Part shown: positions 1 through 8,318 of the stretch, in pieces
Layout: each line of letters opens with the position of its first letter
Numbering within the stretch: position 1 is the first letter of the stretch
Origin: Paenibacillus tepidiphilus
GTDB lineage: Bacteria; Bacillota; Bacilli; Paenibacillales; Paenibacillaceae
Assembly (NCBI RefSeq): GCF_008635795.1
Contig: NZ_VWRQ01000001.1
Location: forward strand, 310,001-374,000
Direction of reading: 5' to 3'
Length of the DNA stretch: 64,000 nucleotides
Position numbers and translations under genes: made by a program
The notes under the pieces: model-generated
Database searches by the model: none
Told to the model about the DNA's origin: nothing
What the model saw: only the letters and a program-made list of their open reading frames with translations

Positions 1-137
1 TCGATCGTCATCATAAAGCTGATTAATGCGACACTCTCCACATACTTCTCCAGGAAGAACGGAACAAAAGCGTTATACAAGCTCCATGTGATGCTGATGC
101 TGAAAAAGCCAAAGCCGAGCAGCCAGACTTTTTTCAC
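1..137 (-). CDS. MFS transporter, N-terminal fragment cut by window edge
   Basis: The gene reads leftward off the window edge, so only about 45 codons are visible. The GTG start at 137 is preceded on the minus strand by a GGGAG ribosome site. The N-terminus starts MKKVWLLGFGFF and is followed by a hydrophobic stretch and the signature WSLYNAFVPFFLEKY, the usual first helix and loop of the sugar or glycoside-cation symporter branch of the major facilitator superfamily. It starts four bases after the stop of the glycerophosphodiesterase gene, so the two are very probably co-transcribed; the pair suggests uptake and processing of a phosphodiester or sugar. The family call rests on a short segment. 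Confidence 0.6.
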   Translation of the reverse strand, partial: MKKVWLLGFGFFSISITWSLYNAFVPFFLEKYVESVALISFMMTI

Positions 138-141
138 AGCT

Positions 142-876
142 TCACACTCCCTTGGCAGCCAGCAGTCCGGCCAGCATATCGGGATGGTCGGTAATGATAC
201 CGGCCACGCCGGCGTCGATCAGTTCGGTCATCCGCTTGGGATCGTTGACGGTGAAGGGATGGTAGACTACGCCATGTTCAGCCGCTTCGGCGACGAATTC
301 CGGCAGCACAGCGAAATGAAACGCGTGAAGCGCATCCGCGTGCACGGTAGCGGCATAATCCCATGGACGGTACAAGCCTTCCCCGTATAAAACCCCTGTG
401 CGGATCTCCGGCGCCAGCGATTTGCAGTAGGCGAGCGAATAGTGGTTGAAGCTGGATATCACAACGCGTTCAGTCAGCCCGTAGGCCCGTACAAGCGCAA
501 TGACCTTCTCCTCCATTCCCGGGTACAGGAATACGCCGTTCTTCAGTTCGATATTGAGAATGGTGTCGCGGTTCTGCAGCAGCTCCAGCAAATCCTCCAG
601 CAGCGGCAGGCGTTCCCCCTGAAATTCCGGAGCGAACCAGGAGCCGGAGTCAAGCAGCTGCAGCTCACTCAGAGTAAGGTCTTTAATGAAGCCGCTGCCG
701 CTGGTGGTACGGCTTACCTCTTCGTCATGGATGAGCACCAGCCTGCCGTCCCGGGTCATTTGCACATCGGTTTCAATGCCGGTGGCGCCGAGCTCCAGAC
801 TTTTGCGGAATGCCGCCATTGTATTTTCCGGACAGACCGCCGATGCGCCGCGGTGTGCAAAATTGATAATGTTCAT
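142..876 (-). CDS. glycerophosphodiester phosphodiesterase
   Basis: A 244-residue cytosolic enzyme of the GDPD family, which hydrolyses glycerophosphodiesters to glycerol-3-phosphate and an alcohol. All the expected blocks are present: the catalytic HRG near residue 8 with PENT close behind, GIETDVQ around residue 34 carrying the metal-binding Glu and Asp, and the second catalytic His in LIHDEEVSRTT near residue 50. The C-terminal half keeps the TIM-barrel pattern (IELKNG, VISSFNH, TVNDP, GIITDHP). No signal peptide is seen. The ATG at 876 follows GGAGG by about 11 bases. It is the first gene of a two-gene unit with the truncated MFS gene. Confidence 0.9.
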   Translation of the reverse strand: MNIINFAHRGASAVCPENTMAAFRKSLELGATGIETDVQMTRDGRLVLIHDEEVSRTTSGSGFIKDLTLSELQLLDSGSWFAPEFQGERLPLLEDLLELLQNRDTILNIELKNGVFLYPGMEEKVIALVRAYGLTERVVISSFNHYSLAYCKSLAPEIRTGVLYGEGLYRPWDYAATVHADALHAFHFAVLPEFVAEAAEHGVVYHPFTVNDPKRMTELIDAGVAGIITDHPDMLAGLLAAKGV

Positions 877-1048
877 GAACGTGATTCCTCCGCCTCTGAT
901 AGAAGTTAGCGGGACCGCAGGATACGCGGACCTCCTTCTTTGTATTCCACACTGCGGCCGATAACCCTGTACGGATGGGGCGGGAAATTACCGCAGCGGA
1001 AAATTTTACAGAGCGTTTACCTCGCTGTGACAAAAAAAGGGGACCGCG

Positions 1049-1638
1049 TCAGGCCGACACGATCCCGTGGATAATTTCATGCACCTGCTTCGCTTCGCTG
1101 AAAGCCTCGTTATACTGCGGATCGGTCTTTCGGGCCGGGGCCAGGCCGGGCAGAAAGGGGATGGACAGGACGGGGGTGTCCTCGTTCAGGAGGTAGATTT
1201 TGAGCGTCAGCTCGTTAACTTCCTCGGGGATATCGGGCACTGCTTGGCCGGGCGAGCAGGGTGTGTCTGCGGGTGGGAATGCGCCGGGGTGCTGGTGATC
1301 CGGCTGGTTTTGCTGACCTTGCTGAGGGTCAGGGAATTCTCTACCAGCTCGGAGCCAAGGATAGCCTCGAAGGAATACAGCCTGGCCACAGGGGGTGCCT
1401 CGGTTCCCGGAAGATACGAGCCGACCGCCAGTGATTTGCCGTTATCGTCCAGAGCGATGATGTGCGACTGGTCGGGGGTAATGAAGCGTTCCGGAAAGCT
1501 TAAATTGAAGGGGGCAAGCGAGCGCGCCAGCGTATGCAGCGGGGCCGGGGGAGCGACCAGCCTGAATTGCAGCACAGCGGCTGCAACCAGCAAGGCAGTT
1601 CCGGCTGCGGCGCAGAAGATAGCCAGGGCAATAAGCAT
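1049..1638 (-). pseudogene. frame-disrupted conserved membrane-anchored protein
   Basis: Two adjacent minus-strand frames look like one broken gene. The first starts at an ATG at 1638 behind a good AGGAGG, has one N-terminal membrane helix (MLIALAIFCAAAGTALLVAA), and continues with a globular part containing IALDDNGKSLAVGS and YSFEAILGSELVEN before drifting into His/Pro-rich residues and a stop at 1207. A second frame ending at 1049 supplies a plausible C-terminus (LTLKIYLLNEDTPVLSIPF, then QYNEAFSEAKQVHEIIHGIV). Bacillales proteins with a SYEDILGSE-like block followed by a KIxVND...A..EA...H tail are known to me as uncharacterised proteins, so a frameshift between about 1240 and 1330 is likely. 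A sequencing error is possible. Confidence 0.5.
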
Positions 1639-1660
1639 GGTACCGCCTCCTAAAAGTTTT

Positions 1661-1787
1661 TGAGCAGAGCATCCGGGAATCAGCAACGTACAAAACTTGC
1701 ATCGAAAGCATGGGCCTGGTTTTGTGAGCAAAGCATCCGGGAATCAGCAACGTACAAAACTTGCATCGAAAGCACGGGAGAGTTTTG
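1661..1787. repeat. two-copy tandem repeat, unit about 64 bp
   Basis: Copy 1 spans 1661-1724 and copy 2 spans 1725-1787; a third copy begins with TGAGCAGCGG at 1788. The copies share the stretches CATCCGGGAATCAGCAACGT and ACAAAACTTGCATCGAAAGC and differ only by a few bases. The array lies immediately upstream of the frame-disrupted gene and fills much of the otherwise empty interval 1639-1918. It has no clear promoter or coding meaning. Confidence 0.85.
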
Positions 1788-1918
1788 TGAGCAGCGGGGT
1801 TATTAATAGGTATGCGGATAAAGTCTCTTTCTTGCTGACTCATCGGTACATCCCCTCCATGATTTCGGGTTTGTCGTAATTATATTCCGCCCGAACCGTT
1901 CAGCCAATCAAGAGACAC

Positions 1919-3604
1919 TCACGGCATGCCCAAGGAAGACTTGCTGTTTCTCCGTGCAAGCAGCTTGGGCAGCAGCACCAGCAGCTTCTCCCGTGTTAAG
2001 GCATCACCGAAATTCCATTTGGCGCTGTCCAGCAAATAAACGCAGCCCTGCTGCACGGCGGGCAGACTGCGCCAGAGGCGGCTCCGCAGCAGTGTCTCCA
2101 TGGCTGCCCGCGAGTCCCTGCGCCCCGGAACAAGCATGAAGATCCGGTCACCCGCATAATGAGGCAGCTCAGACGGAGAGATTTCCGTGAAGCCGAGCCC
2201 CTCATCCAGGATGGACTTGACCGCTTGCGGAGGACGGAAGCCGCCGGGAACATACAGGGCGCTGGACAGTCCTGTCGTCCCCATGGCGAACAGCCGGTCA
2301 CCATGATCGTAGAACAGAACGGTGGCGGATTCCCCGGAATTCAGCGACTGCCGGAAAAGCTGTGACCACATGGCTGCATTTTTGCCGGCGTATGCCGTGA
2401 TCCAGGCTTCGGCTTCCTGCTGCTTGCCAAACCATTTTCCCAATATCCGCATACGGTGTTCAAGGGGCGCAAAGGTGTCAAAGGTAAGCGTGGGAGCAAT
2501 GCCTGCCACTGTTTCATAGGTCCGCTCATTCGGACTCGCCAGTATAATCAGGTCCGGCTTTAAAGACCGGGTTAATACCGGGTCCAGAGGAAAGCCGACA
2601 TTGGCCACTGATTTGAGCCTGTGCTTGTACACGCTGTTCAGCGTGAACGCCTTGTCCCCGCCGACCGGCCGGATTCCAAGCGCCAGCAGATCGCCCATCG
2701 TTTCTCCATGATAGACAATCCTCCGCGGACGTTCCGGAATTTCTACGGTATGGCCGGTCCAGTCAGTGGCCTTTGTCCGTGGTTTGTGCTCAAGCGCATA
2801 CTGCCCCGGAGTCATGCCGGTCTTCTGGCGGAAACGGCGGCTAAAGTAATACTCATCGGAGAAGCCGACCAGTCTGGCGACCTCGCGGACGGGCTCGGCC
2901 GTTTCCTGCAGATATTGCTTGGAGCGTTCAATCCGCTGCACGGCAACATAATCAAGCGGTTTCTTCCCGGTTAATCTCTGAAAAATCGCGGTGTATTGCC
3001 AAGGGGAGACCCCGGCCATTTCGGCAAGCTGTTTTACCGTGATATTCTCGGTGTAGTTCTCCTCGATGTAGCGGACCGTGCGTTCCACAGATTGCGCCGG
3101 ACCGGGCGATTGACGCGAGGGAAGATGCTGCTCGAACAGGAGCAGCAGCAGCTCCTGGAAGATCAGCTGCCGTTTGAAATGCATCACCTCATCCGCCGGT
3201 TCACCGCTTAGCGCGACAATCTCCCGGGCCAGCCGGAGAATTCTGTGGAACGGAAGACAGATCAGCTCTATTTTGGCCGGAAAAAGCTCTCCATGGAACG
3301 GCTTAGCTTCCTCTGCCGCATGCAAAGCCCGGAATGTGAACTGACAGTATTCGAGAACCCCGTGCGGTGCTTCAATCGTATAAGAGTCGCCGGCTGGCGG
3401 CAGATAGCATTTATCGGCACTTATAGGCATCACTTGGCCGTTGATATGCAGCTCTCCGGACCCCGTGGACACCAAGATAAGCGTATGATGAGCATCATTG
3501 TAAGGAAGGGCTCGGAAAGAGGGGGATTGGACCACCTGCTTGGCCTCAGCCAACTGAAAGAGCAGCGAGCGGAGCGGGACAGAAGGTGCAGGATCATGGG
3601 ACAT
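1919..3604 (-). CDS. AraC-family regulator fused to a siderophore-binding-protein domain (Btr-like)
   Basis: 561 residues from an ATG at 3604, chosen over an in-frame GTG at 3622 because AAAGGAG sits 8 bases before the ATG. Residues about 1-150 form a cupin-like AraC sensor; about 170-275 carry two helix-turn-helices (ITVKQLAEMAGVSPWQ and VREVARLVGFSDEYYFSRRF); about 285-550 form a periplasmic-binding-protein fold (RRIVYHGETMGDLLALG, LKPDLIILASP, AGDRIFML). The same architecture occurs in Bacillus subtilis Btr, which activates siderophore uptake on binding the iron-siderophore. The C-terminal domain is colinear with the receptor encoded just upstream. A near-perfect Fur box precedes the gene. 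Target and ligand are inferred. Confidence 0.88.
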   Translation of the reverse strand: MSHDPAPSVPLRSLLFQLAEAKQVVQSPSFRALPYNDAHHTLILVSTGSGELHINGQVMPISADKCYLPPAGDSYTIEAPHGVLEYCQFTFRALHAAEEAKPFHGELFPAKIELICLPFHRILRLAREIVALSGEPADEVMHFKRQLIFQELLLLLFEQHLPSRQSPGPAQSVERTVRYIEENYTENITVKQLAEMAGVSPWQYTAIFQRLTGKKPLDYVAVQRIERSKQYLQETAEPVREVARLVGFSDEYYFSRRFRQKTGMTPGQYALEHKPRTKATDWTGHTVEIPERPRRIVYHGETMGDLLALGIRPVGGDKAFTLNSVYKHRLKSVANVGFPLDPVLTRSLKPDLIILASPNERTYETVAGIAPTLTFDTFAPLEHRMRILGKWFGKQQEAEAWITAYAGKNAAMWSQLFRQSLNSGESATVLFYDHGDRLFAMGTTGLSSALYVPGGFRPPQAVKSILDEGLGFTEISPSELPHYAGDRIFMLVPGRRDSRAAMETLLRSRLWRSLPAVQQGCVYLLDSAKWNFGDALTREKLLVLLPKLLARRNSKSSLGMP

Positions 3605-3625
3605 ATGCGGCGCTCCTTTCACTAA

Positions 3626-3640
3626 TGAGAATAATTATCA
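3626..3640. promoter_or_regulatory. Fur box upstream of the AraC-type regulator
   Basis: TGAGAATAATTATCA differs at one position from the Bacillus 7-1-7 Fur consensus TGATAATNATTATCA. It lies 22 bases upstream of the regulator's start codon, where bound Fur would block expression under iron sufficiency. Confidence 0.8.
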
Positions 3641-3662
3641 ATTATTTAATTGTATAAAAAAC

Positions 3663-3698
3663 AAAGAAGCATATCAACAGTTGTTGATACGCTTCTTT
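3663..3698 (-). terminator. intrinsic terminator after the receptor lipoprotein gene
   Basis: A 16-bp stem (AAAGAAGC.TATCAAC against its complement, one mismatch) is followed on the minus strand by the T-rich run TTTGTTTTTTA. It separates the receptor gene from the separately Fur-controlled regulator. Confidence 0.8.
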
Positions 3699-3726
3699 CG
3701 TGAATTCGGAGCCTGATCCTGTGCGT

Positions 3727-4731
3727 TTATGGTCTGGTCTGGCTGAGCATGCCAGGAAGCTCGTCTAACAGCCATTTTCTGGTGGTGGCATCGCTGGAGC
3801 TTTTCGTAATGTCCATCGTATAGACATAACCATTCTTGACCGCGGGCAGGCTTTGCCAGATCGGGCTTTGCATCATTGCGTCCGTTGATGCCTGAGCCTC
3901 TTCGTCAACGGGGGTCAGAATGAAAATCCGGTCACCCGCATAGTCCTCCAGCACCTCGCGGGATATTTCCTGGAAGCCCATGCCTTCATCAATAACCTTT
4001 TGAACGGCTGCGGTTGGCTTGAAGCCATTCTCCTCGTATAGCATCTGCGGCAGCCCGGTCCCGGCCATCACGAACAGCCTGTCCCCCGGATAATAAGTGA
4101 AGACCGTGGCGGTCTCGCCTTCCTTCAAGCCGGATTCCTTGAGCTGCTGCCACATTGTCGCTTCGTCCGTCTTATACTGGGTCAGCCATGCTGCGGCCTC
4201 ATCGCTCTTGCCCAGAATTTTGCCGATCTCCGGCATCCGTTCCTCCAGCGGGGCGAAGGTATCAAAAATAACGGTCGGCGCTATTTTGGACAATGCCTCG
4301 TAATCGGCCTCGTCGGTGCCTGCATAGATGATCAGGTCGGGTTGAAGTTCCAGTGTCTTCTCCAGGTTAATCGGGAATCCCACATCTTCAACACCGCTGA
4401 GCTGATCCTCAAAAATTTTCCCCTCGCCCATGGACAGCGGGTAGCCGGCTGCTTTTACGCCAAGAGCTGTCAGATCCCCGTAGGTTTCGCCGGAGTATAC
4501 AATCCGCTCCGGATGGGCGGGAATTTGCGAATTATGCCCCATGTAATCGGTATAAGTCCAGTCTGCCGCCTCGCTGCTCCCGGCTGTTTCAGCAGCAGGA
4601 GAGGCCTCCGCCGTGTTATTTTTGTCTGCAGCCGCCGGTTCATTCCCTCCGTTGCCGCATGCCAGCAGCAAGGTTGCCATCAGCACGATGACACTCAGGA
4701 ACGTAATTGATTGTCTAAACTGTTTCATCAT
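3727..4731 (-). CDS. iron-siderophore ABC transporter substrate-binding lipoprotein
   Basis: 334 residues from the ATG at 4731. It has a lipoprotein signal peptide with lipobox LLLAC near residue 25, an acidic linker, then a helical-backbone metal-receptor fold: IPAHPERIVYSGETYGDL, LQPDLIIYAGTDE, IAPTVIFDTFAPLEERM, YAGDRIFILTP. This family holds ferric siderophores at the membrane surface for import by an FeuBC/FhuBG-type permease. No permease or ATPase gene lies nearby, so it must share one encoded elsewhere. A Fur-like box lies upstream and a terminator follows. The neighbour regulator carries a paralogous binding domain, suggesting both recognise the same ligand. Confidence 0.9.
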   Translation of the reverse strand: MMKQFRQSITFLSVIVLMATLLLACGNGGNEPAAADKNNTAEASPAAETAGSSEAADWTYTDYMGHNSQIPAHPERIVYSGETYGDLTALGVKAAGYPLSMGEGKIFEDQLSGVEDVGFPINLEKTLELQPDLIIYAGTDEADYEALSKIAPTVIFDTFAPLEERMPEIGKILGKSDEAAAWLTQYKTDEATMWQQLKESGLKEGETATVFTYYPGDRLFVMAGTGLPQMLYEENGFKPTAAVQKVIDEGMGFQEISREVLEDYAGDRIFILTPVDEEAQASTDAMMQSPIWQSLPAVKNGYVYTMDITKSSSDATTRKWLLDELPGMLSQTRP

Positions 4732-4764
4732 CTCTATGCCCCCTAAAATATCGATCACCAATAA

Positions 4765-4779
4765 TGATAATCACTCTCA
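4765..4779. promoter_or_regulatory. Fur-like box upstream of the siderophore receptor gene
   Basis: TGATAATCACTCTCA matches the 15-base Fur consensus except at two positions in the right half-site. It lies about 34 bases before the receptor start, consistent with iron repression together with the regulator gene downstream. Confidence 0.65.
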
Positions 4780-4862
4780 ATTAAAGGATATCATAAAGGA
4801 TTATTTTCTGCCGCTCAATGGACAAAACACAGACAGGATCATTGTCTTTGTCCAATGCATAG

Positions 4863-4908
4863 CCAAAAAGCCGCCATCCCGCAAGCAAATGGCTTGCAGG
4901 ACAGCGGC
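4863..4908 (-). terminator. intrinsic terminator after the Gln-rich protein gene
   Basis: An imperfect hairpin pairs GCCGC with GCGGC and GCAAGC with GCTTGC; on the minus strand it is followed by TTTTTGG. It closes the transcription unit of the gene at 4927-5385. Confidence 0.65.
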
Positions 4909-4926
4909 GTATTACACCCGGCGATA

Positions 4927-5385
4927 TTACTGGAAGCTGCGGCCCTGGTTCAGGGAAGAGCCGAAGGATTGTCCCATTGGCATCGGCGACGGGATATGCT
5001 GCTGCGAACCGAATGACGTGTTCAGCGGCACTTGGTTCAGATGCTGAGGCTGTTGGTTAAAAGAGGGCGTAAACGTTGAAGTGTGTACCGGATTAAAGGT
5101 TTGCCCTGCAGAATTAAAGCCCGCTACGGAACCTTGTTCGATCTGGCGCAGGCTTTGGGTTACCTGCTGCAGCTGCTGAATTGCAGTGTGATGTCCCTGC
5201 AGTGCAGTCTGGATGATTTGAGCTGCTTTATGCTCGCGCTGCGACAGCTCTTCCAGTCTGGAAGCATTCTGCTGCTCCTGCTGCAGCAATTGTTGATAGT
5301 TTTGGCTGGCTTGCTGGGTTTGGCTCACCAGCTGCTGGATAATCTGCTCACATTGATTGATCTGGTTCGAAATGTTGGAATACAA
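4927..5385 (-). CDS. glutamine-rich coiled-coil protein of unknown function
   Basis: 152 residues. The start is TTG at 5385, 9 bases after AAGGAGG; no ATG is available nearby. Residues about 1-85 are a Gln-rich heptad-like helix (QLVSQTQQASQNYQQLLQQE and similar), followed by a low-complexity tail rich in Phe, Gln, Ser and Pro (FNPVHTSTFTPSFNQQPQ). There is no signal peptide or membrane segment. I know similar small Gln-rich proteins only as uncharacterised Paenibacillus proteins; a structural or spore role is possible but nothing in the sequence proves it. It is monocistronic with its own terminator. Confidence 0.75.
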   Translation of the reverse strand: MYSNISNQINQCEQIIQQLVSQTQQASQNYQQLLQQEQQNASRLEELSQREHKAAQIIQTALQGHHTAIQQLQQVTQSLRQIEQGSVAGFNSAGQTFNPVHTSTFTPSFNQQPQHLNQVPLNTSFGSQQHIPSPMPMGQSFGSSLNQGRSFQ

Positions 5386-5576
5386 AAGGGTTGCCTCCTT
5401 GGCATTAAATTGTCCTGCAGGCTTATTATCCCGAGGCCAGGACTGGAATATTCATGCTGCCGGAGGCCGGACGAGCCGGGCAAAAAGGGTACAGGCAGTC
5501 CTGCAACTAATTACAGCGAGCTGCGTCTATGTAGAACGAGGTTACCATTATTGCCCATTACTGGAGGTGTGGCAGC

Positions 5577-6485
5577 ATGAATCTGCAGACAGCCGTCCGG
5601 CAGCGGACTGGCGGCGCGCGCTTGCTGGCGTTTGCCCTAGCGTTACTGTTATTGTGCTTGACCGGTTTGGCGGGAAATACAGCATCAGCAGCATCTTCGT
5701 CCTCATCCAGTCTGATCGTCGTCAACAAAAAAACCAATCAGCTCGGCTATTTCACAGCAGGCAGACTGGAGCGGACGTTTCCGGTGGCGACCGGAAAGAC
5801 AAGGGAGCTGACTCCCGAAGGCACGTTCAAAATTGTAGTCAAGGTAAAGAACCGCCCGTATTACAAGGAGAAGATTCCCGGCGGCGATCCGGCCAATCCG
5901 CTCGGCGACCGCTGGCTGGGGCTGGAAGTGAACGGCACGATGGGCACGACGTATGCGATTCACGGCAATAACAATGAAGCCTCTATAGGCAAGTACGTCA
6001 GCGCAGGCTGCATACGGATGCATAATGAGGACATTCACTGGCTGTATCCGCGGGTGCCGAAGAACACGGAAGTCATTATCACCTCGACAACTCTGGGGAT
6101 GAAGGAGATCGCAAAGCGGCACGGCTATCCATTAGGGAAGATGACCTTCGCCGGCGCAATCACCGCCGGCGGAACAACGGTGCAGCTGGAGCAGCCCTTT
6201 CTGCTGGAGCAGTCGCGGGTATATGTTCCGCTTCGGGAAGCCGCAGGGGTGGTTGGCGCTGTCCTGGGGCAGGAAGCCGGAGGCGCGCTGGTGATTACGC
6301 GAGGCGGACACAGAGCGGTCTTGAAGCCGCTCGCCGATACTGTAACGGTAAACGGTGAGGTGCAGAAGATGCTGCCCACGCGTTACCTTAGCGGCAGACT
6401 GATGCTTCCGCTAAGCGCTTTTCCGCAGGTGTTCGGGGTGCAGTTCAAGTGGGATCAGACCTCGAAGACGGTTCATATCCTTTAA
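5577..6485 (+). CDS. secreted L,D-transpeptidase (YkuD) with C-terminal stalk domain
   Basis: 302 residues, ATG at 5577 after GGAGGT. A signal peptide (hydrophobic core 15-32, cleavage near ASA 38) leads into a YkuD catalytic domain at about 45-170 with the catalytic block HGN...SAGCIRMHNED (His129, Cys145). This domain forms 3-3 peptidoglycan crosslinks or attaches proteins to the wall. Residues about 190-300 form a copper-amine-oxidase N-terminal-like stalk domain (VYVPLREAAGVVGAV, LMLPLSAFPQVFGVQFKWD), a common wall-associated module in Paenibacillus. No LysM domain is seen, so the stalk probably provides positioning. It converges on the sulfatase gene and shares a hairpin with it. Confidence 0.93.
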   Translation: MNLQTAVRQRTGGARLLAFALALLLLCLTGLAGNTASAASSSSSSLIVVNKKTNQLGYFTAGRLERTFPVATGKTRELTPEGTFKIVVKVKNRPYYKEKIPGGDPANPLGDRWLGLEVNGTMGTTYAIHGNNNEASIGKYVSAGCIRMHNEDIHWLYPRVPKNTEVIITSTTLGMKEIAKRHGYPLGKMTFAGAITAGGTTVQLEQPFLLEQSRVYVPLREAAGVVGAVLGQEAGGALVITRGGHRAVLKPLADTVTVNGEVQKMLPTRYLSGRLMLPLSAFPQVFGVQFKWDQTSKTVHIL

Positions 6486-6493
6486 CAAGTTGA

Positions 6494-6527
6494 AAGCCGT
6501 TCTCTCCATCTGATGAGAGAACGGCTT
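6494..6527. terminator. bidirectional hairpin between convergent genes
   Basis: AAGCCGTTCTCTC pairs with GAGAGAACGGCTT across an 8-base loop. It lies between the L,D-transpeptidase and sulfatase stops and is followed by modest T-runs on both strands, so it probably ends both transcripts. Confidence 0.75.
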
Positions 6528-6548
6528 ATCGTTTCTTACTGTGCAGGT

Positions 6549-8000
6549 TCAGTCAATCTGCGGCGCGGGAGTATAAGGTACCTTGAAGCCCTGGGCGATA
6601 ACGGCCTCTCGTCCGCCGTGCAGGTCCAGGCGCCGCCGCTGGTCCTTGCGGGCCAGCTGATCGGTCTCCTCGGGGACGACCAGTTCCCGCAGCTTCTGCT
6701 CGAAATGCCCGAGCAGCTCTGCGAACCGGGGATCGCCGGCAAGGTCGGCGGATTCCTCCGGGTCCTCGGCAAGATTGAAGAGCTGGGGCGGGTAATCCAC
6801 ATAGTGGATATACTTGTAATCTCCCTCCCGCAGCATGAAGAAGCCTGTAATGCTTGCGGCGGCATGGTATTCGCTGAAGATGATGCGCTTAGGCCAGGCT
6901 TCCCCTCTGGCCAGCGGCAGCAGCGAACGGCCGGGAAGATCGCCGTCCTCCGGCGCGAGCCGGACGCCGGCTGCTTCGACCAGCGTCGGGAACACATCGA
7001 CGAGTGAGACCGGCTCGTTGATCTTAACGCCCTTCGGCAGATCCAGTCCGGCAATCATACACGGAATAGCCACCGAGCCCTCATACATAGTGGACTTGAA
7101 CCAGAGACCGTGTTCACCCATGGAGTCGCCGTGGTCGGAAGCGTAAATAATCCGTGTGGTCTTGTCGAGACCTGCATCGCGCAGCGCAGTCAGAACGGCT
7201 CCTGCCTGGGCATCCATAAAGCTGCACAGCCCGTAATAAGCGGCGAGGGCGTTCCGCACTGCGGAGTCATCCAGTTCATCGTCCGCTCCGATCAGCCGGC
7301 GGTACTCATCGACCACCGGATGGCTCGGACGCTCGCCAAGCCGGTAATGATGCGGGATTTCGATGTCCTCCGGGTTATACAGATCGTAATATTCCTGGGG
7401 GGCGATGAGCGGATAATGCGGTGTTACAAAAGAGACGAACAACGCCCACGGTTTCTCTTTTGCAGGAGCCTCGTCGCGCAGGAAGCGGACGGCCTCGGCT
7501 GCAATCGCCCGGTCATAGCGGGTATACTCCGATTCGCCCGGGCCTGCTGCCAGGACTTGCTTGCGGCTTAAATTCGCGCCCGGCAGCCCGGTCTCCCGGA
7601 TCAGCGTCAGCAGATCCCCGATGCCCCCCAGCACGTGCAGCGGCAGGCGCTGATCGGGGAAGCCCGTATCGTCGGCGGAGTCGCGGTAATGCAGCTTGCC
7701 GATGGTGGTGACATCGACGCCCTGCTCTGTCAGACGGTGCCCCCAGCTTGCCCTTTCCCCGGTGTAGGGAGCTGCATTGTCCCACGCCCCGATGTCATGG
7801 ACATAGCGCCCTGTGGCCAAAGAAGCCCGTGCAGGAACGCAGATCGGGCTGTTGGTGTAAGCATTAGTGAAGGAAACGCCTTCCCCGGCAAGGCGGTCCA
7901 GGTGCGGAGTGCGCACGTTCGGATGGCCGTGTGCGCCAAGCATGTTGCGGTTATGCTGGTCGGAGCAAATAAACAGAATATTTTGCGGTTCAGAGTTCAT
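6549..8000 (-). CDS. sulfatase-family hydrolase
   Basis: 483 residues from the ATG at 8000, preferred over an upstream GTG because AAAGAGG precedes it. The enzyme keeps the sulfatase/alkaline-phosphatase fold: metal ligand Asp14 in ICSDQHNRNM, the Cys54-x-Pro-x-Arg58 signature (SPICVPARASLATGR) whose Cys is converted to formylglycine, and the metal-site block IYASDHGDSMGEHG. There is no signal peptide, so it acts in the cytosol on an imported sulfate or phosphonate ester; choline sulfatase and phosphonate monoester hydrolase are alternatives. No sulfatase-maturation enzyme is nearby. It is divergent from a TetR gene with a palindromic operator between them. Confidence 0.85.
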   Translation of the reverse strand: MNSEPQNILFICSDQHNRNMLGAHGHPNVRTPHLDRLAGEGVSFTNAYTNSPICVPARASLATGRYVHDIGAWDNAAPYTGERASWGHRLTEQGVDVTTIGKLHYRDSADDTGFPDQRLPLHVLGGIGDLLTLIRETGLPGANLSRKQVLAAGPGESEYTRYDRAIAAEAVRFLRDEAPAKEKPWALFVSFVTPHYPLIAPQEYYDLYNPEDIEIPHHYRLGERPSHPVVDEYRRLIGADDELDDSAVRNALAAYYGLCSFMDAQAGAVLTALRDAGLDKTTRIIYASDHGDSMGEHGLWFKSTMYEGSVAIPCMIAGLDLPKGVKINEPVSLVDVFPTLVEAAGVRLAPEDGDLPGRSLLPLARGEAWPKRIIFSEYHAAASITGFFMLREGDYKYIHYVDYPPQLFNLAEDPEESADLAGDPRFAELLGHFEQKLRELVVPEETDQLARKDQRRRLDLHGGREAVIAQGFKVPYTPAPQID

Positions 8001-8318
8001 GCTGTCAGCCTCTTTTCCTTGTCGCTTGAGTATATAAGCCTCATTCCAGGATGGCAGAGGGATCGTTTCCAGTGGACCGGTCAATTCTCCATACCAAATG
8101 ACTATAAAGTCATTTTGTGGCCTATATTAGCACTATAAAATATGGGCTGTCAATACCCGATAAAGTGGGTGAGTATAATAAGGATTTATCTCAAGCTATT
8201 CTGCCTGATCATCAGGTGATCATTTAGTGAAGATTTCTAGAAGCTGGTGTTTTTTCCTGTGACACTGCTAAACTGTAGGTATCCGATGTACTAGTCATAA
8301 TCGTAGGAGGATTCATTC
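8001..8318. promoter_or_regulatory. divergent control region with palindromic operator
   Basis: This 318-base gap separates the sulfatase and the TetR gene. A clean inverted repeat, AAATGACT-ATAA-AGTCATTT (8096-8115), sits on the sulfatase side and is a good TetR-type operator candidate. A second palindrome with TGATCA arms lies at 8206-8222. The AT-rich stretch between them (ATATTAGCACTATAAAATATG) could hold both promoters. Operator assignment is inference. Confidence 0.6.

Noticed and set aside
6536..7054. 172-codon frame overlapping the sulfatase end
   Set aside because: It lies in another frame of the same strand inside a gene with full sulfatase motifs; Arg/Ser-rich frame shadow.
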